Assembly: GCF_000283155.1 (NCBI RefSeq)
Contig: NW_004454179.1
Location: 4,819,278-4,883,277 of the forward strand
DNA: 64,000 nt
Direction: 5' to 3'
Source of the DNA: Ceratotherium simum simum
Lineage: Eukaryota; Chordata; Mammalia; Perissodactyla; Rhinocerotidae
Of this stretch, positions 61,483 through 64,000 are shown piece after piece. The translations under genes and the position numbers were made by a program. A model generated the notes under the pieces. The model had not been told where the DNA came from and ran no database searches. It saw only the letters and a program-made list of their open reading frames with translations. Position 1 is the stretch's first letter. Every line of letters starts with the position of its first letter.

Positions 61483-62529
61483 TTGATTCAATCTCCTGAC
61501 TCATTATTGGTCTGTTCATATATTCAATTTCTTTCTGATTCAGTCTTGGTACATTGTATGTTTCTAGGAATTTATCCATTTCTTCCAGGTTATCCAATTT
61601 GTTGGCATATAACTCTTTATAGTAGTCTCTTATGATCCTATGTATTTATGTCGTATCAGTTGTAATGTCTTCTCTTTCATTTCTGATTTTATTTATTCGA
61701 GTCTTCTTTTTTTCTTAGTCAATCTAGGTAAATGTTTCTCAATTTTTTTGTGTTTTCAAAAAACCAGTTCTTAGTTTCATTGATGTTTTCTATGGTTTTT
61801 CTGTTCTCTACTTCAGTTTTCTCCACCCTGATCTTTGTTTTCTCCTTCCTTCTGCTAACTTTGGTCTTAGTTCGTTCTTTTTCTAGTTCCTGCAGTGCAA
61901 AGTTGGGTTGTTTGAGTTCTTTCTGTTTTCTTAATATAGGAATTAATCTTTAGAAATTTTCCTCTTAGAACTGCTTTTGCAGTATACTATAGCTTTTAGT
62001 ATGTTGCATTTCCATTTTCATTTGTTTCAAGGTATCTTTTGATTTTCCTTTTCATTTCTTCTTTGACCCATTGGTTGTTCAGAAGTATGTTGTTTAATTT
62101 AGAACTATTTGTAGATTTTTCAGGATTCCTCTTTATTTCTAGTTTCATACCATTATGATCAGAAAAGATACTTCGTATGATTTCAGTCTTTTTAAATTGG
62201 CTAAGACTCATTTTGTGGCCTATCATATGATCTATCCTGCAAAATATTCTGCGCATGCTCTAGAAAAATGTATATTCTTCTGCTGTTGGATGGAATGTCT
62301 TATATTTCTCTTAGGTCCATTTAGTCTAAAGCATGGTTCAAGCCCAATGTTTCCTTGTGATTTTCAGTCTGGATGATCTATCCATTGCTGAAAGTGGAGT
62401 ATTAAAGGCCCCTTCTATTATTGTACTGTTGTTTATTTCTCCCGTCAGATCTGTTAGTATTTGCTTAATATATGCTGCTGTTCCAATGTTGGGGGAGTAT
62501 ATATTTATGATAGTTATAGCTTCTTTTTT

Positions 62530-62680
62530 AATTGAGATATAGCTGACATAAAAAATATATTAGTTTCAGGTGTACAATATACTGATTTGATATTTGCATA
62601 TATTGCAAAATGTTAGCACACTAAGTCTAGTTAACATCCATCACCACCCACAGTTATAGATTTTTTTCTGGTGATGATGT
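62530..62680 (-). mobile_element. short L1 3'-end piece nested in the L1
   Basis: AATTGAGATATAGCTGACAT and TAGTTTCAGGTGTACAATAT are L1 3' UTR in reverse. Flanks GTTATAGCTTCTT and GTTATATTTTCTT look like a decayed target duplication. Confidence 0.6.
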
Positions 62681-64000
62681 TATATTTTCTTGATGAATTT
62701 ACCCTTTTATCGTTATATAATGACCTTCTTTGTCTCTTGTTACCATTTTTAGCTTAATGTCTATTCTGTCTGGCAGAAGTATAACTATCCTTGCTCCCTT
62801 TTGTTTCCTACTTGCATGGAATATATCTTTTTCTATCCCTTCATTTTGAGCCTAGGTGTGTACTTAAAGCTGAAGTGAGTCTGCTAGAGGCAGTATATAC
62901 TTGGGTCTTGTTTTTTTTGTGTTTGTTTGTTTTTTATCCATCCAGACACTCTGTGCCTTTTGATTGTCAAATTCAATCGATTTGCCTTTAGAGGAATTCT
63001 AGATATGTAGGGACTTACTAATGCTATCTTCTTAATTGCTTTCTGGTTGTTTGTTCTCTTGTTCCTTTTTGACTCCCTTGCAGCCTTCCATTCTGAAATG
63101 GTGATTTTCCATGGTGGTATGCTCTGATTCCCTTGTCTTTATCTTTTATAAGTGTACTATAAGTTTTTTCTTTTTTGTTACCATGAAACTTACATAAAAC
63201 ATCTTATAGATATCACAGTCTTTTTATGCTGATAACGATACTACTTTAATTGCATGCAAAAGTCTACCCTTTTACTCTCCTCTTTTTTTAATGTCACTAT
63301 TCACCTTTGCTTATGTTGTGTATTCATTAACAAATTATAGTAGCTATAGTTATTTTTTATACTCTTGCCCTTTAACCTTTACGTTATAGTTAAGTCGTTA
63401 ACACAATACCATATTACAGTATTAGCGTTTTCTGAATTTGACGATATATTTGCCTTTATCAGTGTGTTGTATATTTTCATATGTTTTCATGTTACTAGTT
63501 AGCACCCTTCAATTCAGCTCCAGGAACTCCTTTCAGTATTTCTTGTAAGGCACATATAGTGGTGATAAATTCTCTCAGCTTTAGTTTGTCTGGGAGAGTC
63601 TTTATTTCTCCTTCATTTCTGAAAGATAACTTTGCTGGATAGAGTATTCTTGGTGACAATTTTTTTTCTCAGCAATCTGAAAATATCCTCATACCGTCTC
63701 CTGGCCTGTGAATTTTTTGCTGAGAAATTTGCTGATAACCGGATGGGGATTCTTTGTAGATTATAATCTTCTCTTCTCTTGCTGCCTTTAGGATTTTCTC
63801 TTTGTTTTGATTTATGACGGTTTTATTATATTGTGTCTTGGAGAAGATTGTTTTGGATTGAAAAAGCAGGGTGATTTGTTAGCTTCATGATCTTGGATGT
63901 CCAAAACTCTCCCCAGTTTTGGGAAGTGTTTAACCATTATTTCTTTAAATAAGCTTTCTGCACCCTCCCCCTCTCTTTTCCCTCTGGAGCTCTAATGATA

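Larger units (their letters stand above)
58570..64000 (-). mobile_element. long L1 LINE, antisense, continues past window end
   Basis: Read on the minus strand: 5' region at 63,480-64,000, ORF2 from about 62,300 down to 58,600. The end of the endonuclease domain is visible at 62,256-61,996 (EIIRSIFSDHNGMKLEI) and the reverse transcriptase core at 60,531-60,172 ([19 protein letters not shown]). The element is interrupted by an LTR (60,861-61,482) and a short L1 piece (about 62,530-62,680). Many stops; not active. Confidence 0.9.

Overview
The window is mammalian nuclear DNA and has no bacterial-type gene organisation. It is AT-rich, has no long open reading frame, and is dense in interspersed repeats. 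Six copies of the equine repetitive element (ERE, a tRNA-derived SINE confined to odd-toed ungulates) point to a perissodactyl, most likely an equid. That assignment is inference from repeat type; no species-specific marker was available.

Left and centre (about 2.4-39.6 kb, minus strand): a dead cytochrome P450 gene of the CYP2C subfamily. Exons 1, 2, 3, 4, 5, 6, 7 and 9 were recognised in transcriptional order from right to left. Their lengths match those I remember for CYP2C exons once each lesion is counted: exon 1 is 168-35, exon 2 is 163-9, exon 3 is 150-11, exon 4 is 161-1, exon 5 is 177 plus a SINE and its target duplication, exon 6 is 142, exon 7 is 188, exon 9 is 182-16. Exon 8 was not found. 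Lesions include frameshifts, premature stops, and an ERE inserted in exon 5. Two supernumerary exons, a decayed exon 6 at 25.0 kb and an exon 2 remnant at 16.5 kb, lie inside the same array. This suggests two tandem CYP2C units collapsed or fused into one. An HPF-1/HNF4-like promoter element survives about 125 bp upstream of the start codon.

The introns are filled with L1 fragments in both orientations (4.1-9.4, 22.6-24.4, 25.9-29.6, 33.4-36.0 kb), two Tigger-type DNA elements (11.9 and 36.0 kb), MIR SINEs, a solo LTR (17.25 kb) and microsatellites.

Right part: 41.2-42.2 kb is a four-layer nest (DNA transposon, then solo LTR, then ERE, then an AC microsatellite grown in the ERE tail). At 42.9-47.4 kb lie L1 pieces and an ERE with clear target duplications. 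A whole but heavily degraded class I (gammaretrovirus-like) provirus occupies 49,680-57,769 on the plus strand, with two diverged LTRs, a 4-bp target duplication, and gag, pro, pol and env remnants. An ERE interrupts its gag and a 29-A run interrupts its RT region. From 58.57 kb to the end is a long antisense L1 carrying an antisense solo LTR. The window start is also antisense L1.

Nothing here looks like an intact protein-coding gene or a new molecular system. The most informative content is the architecture of the CYP2C pseudogene and the datable nested insertions.
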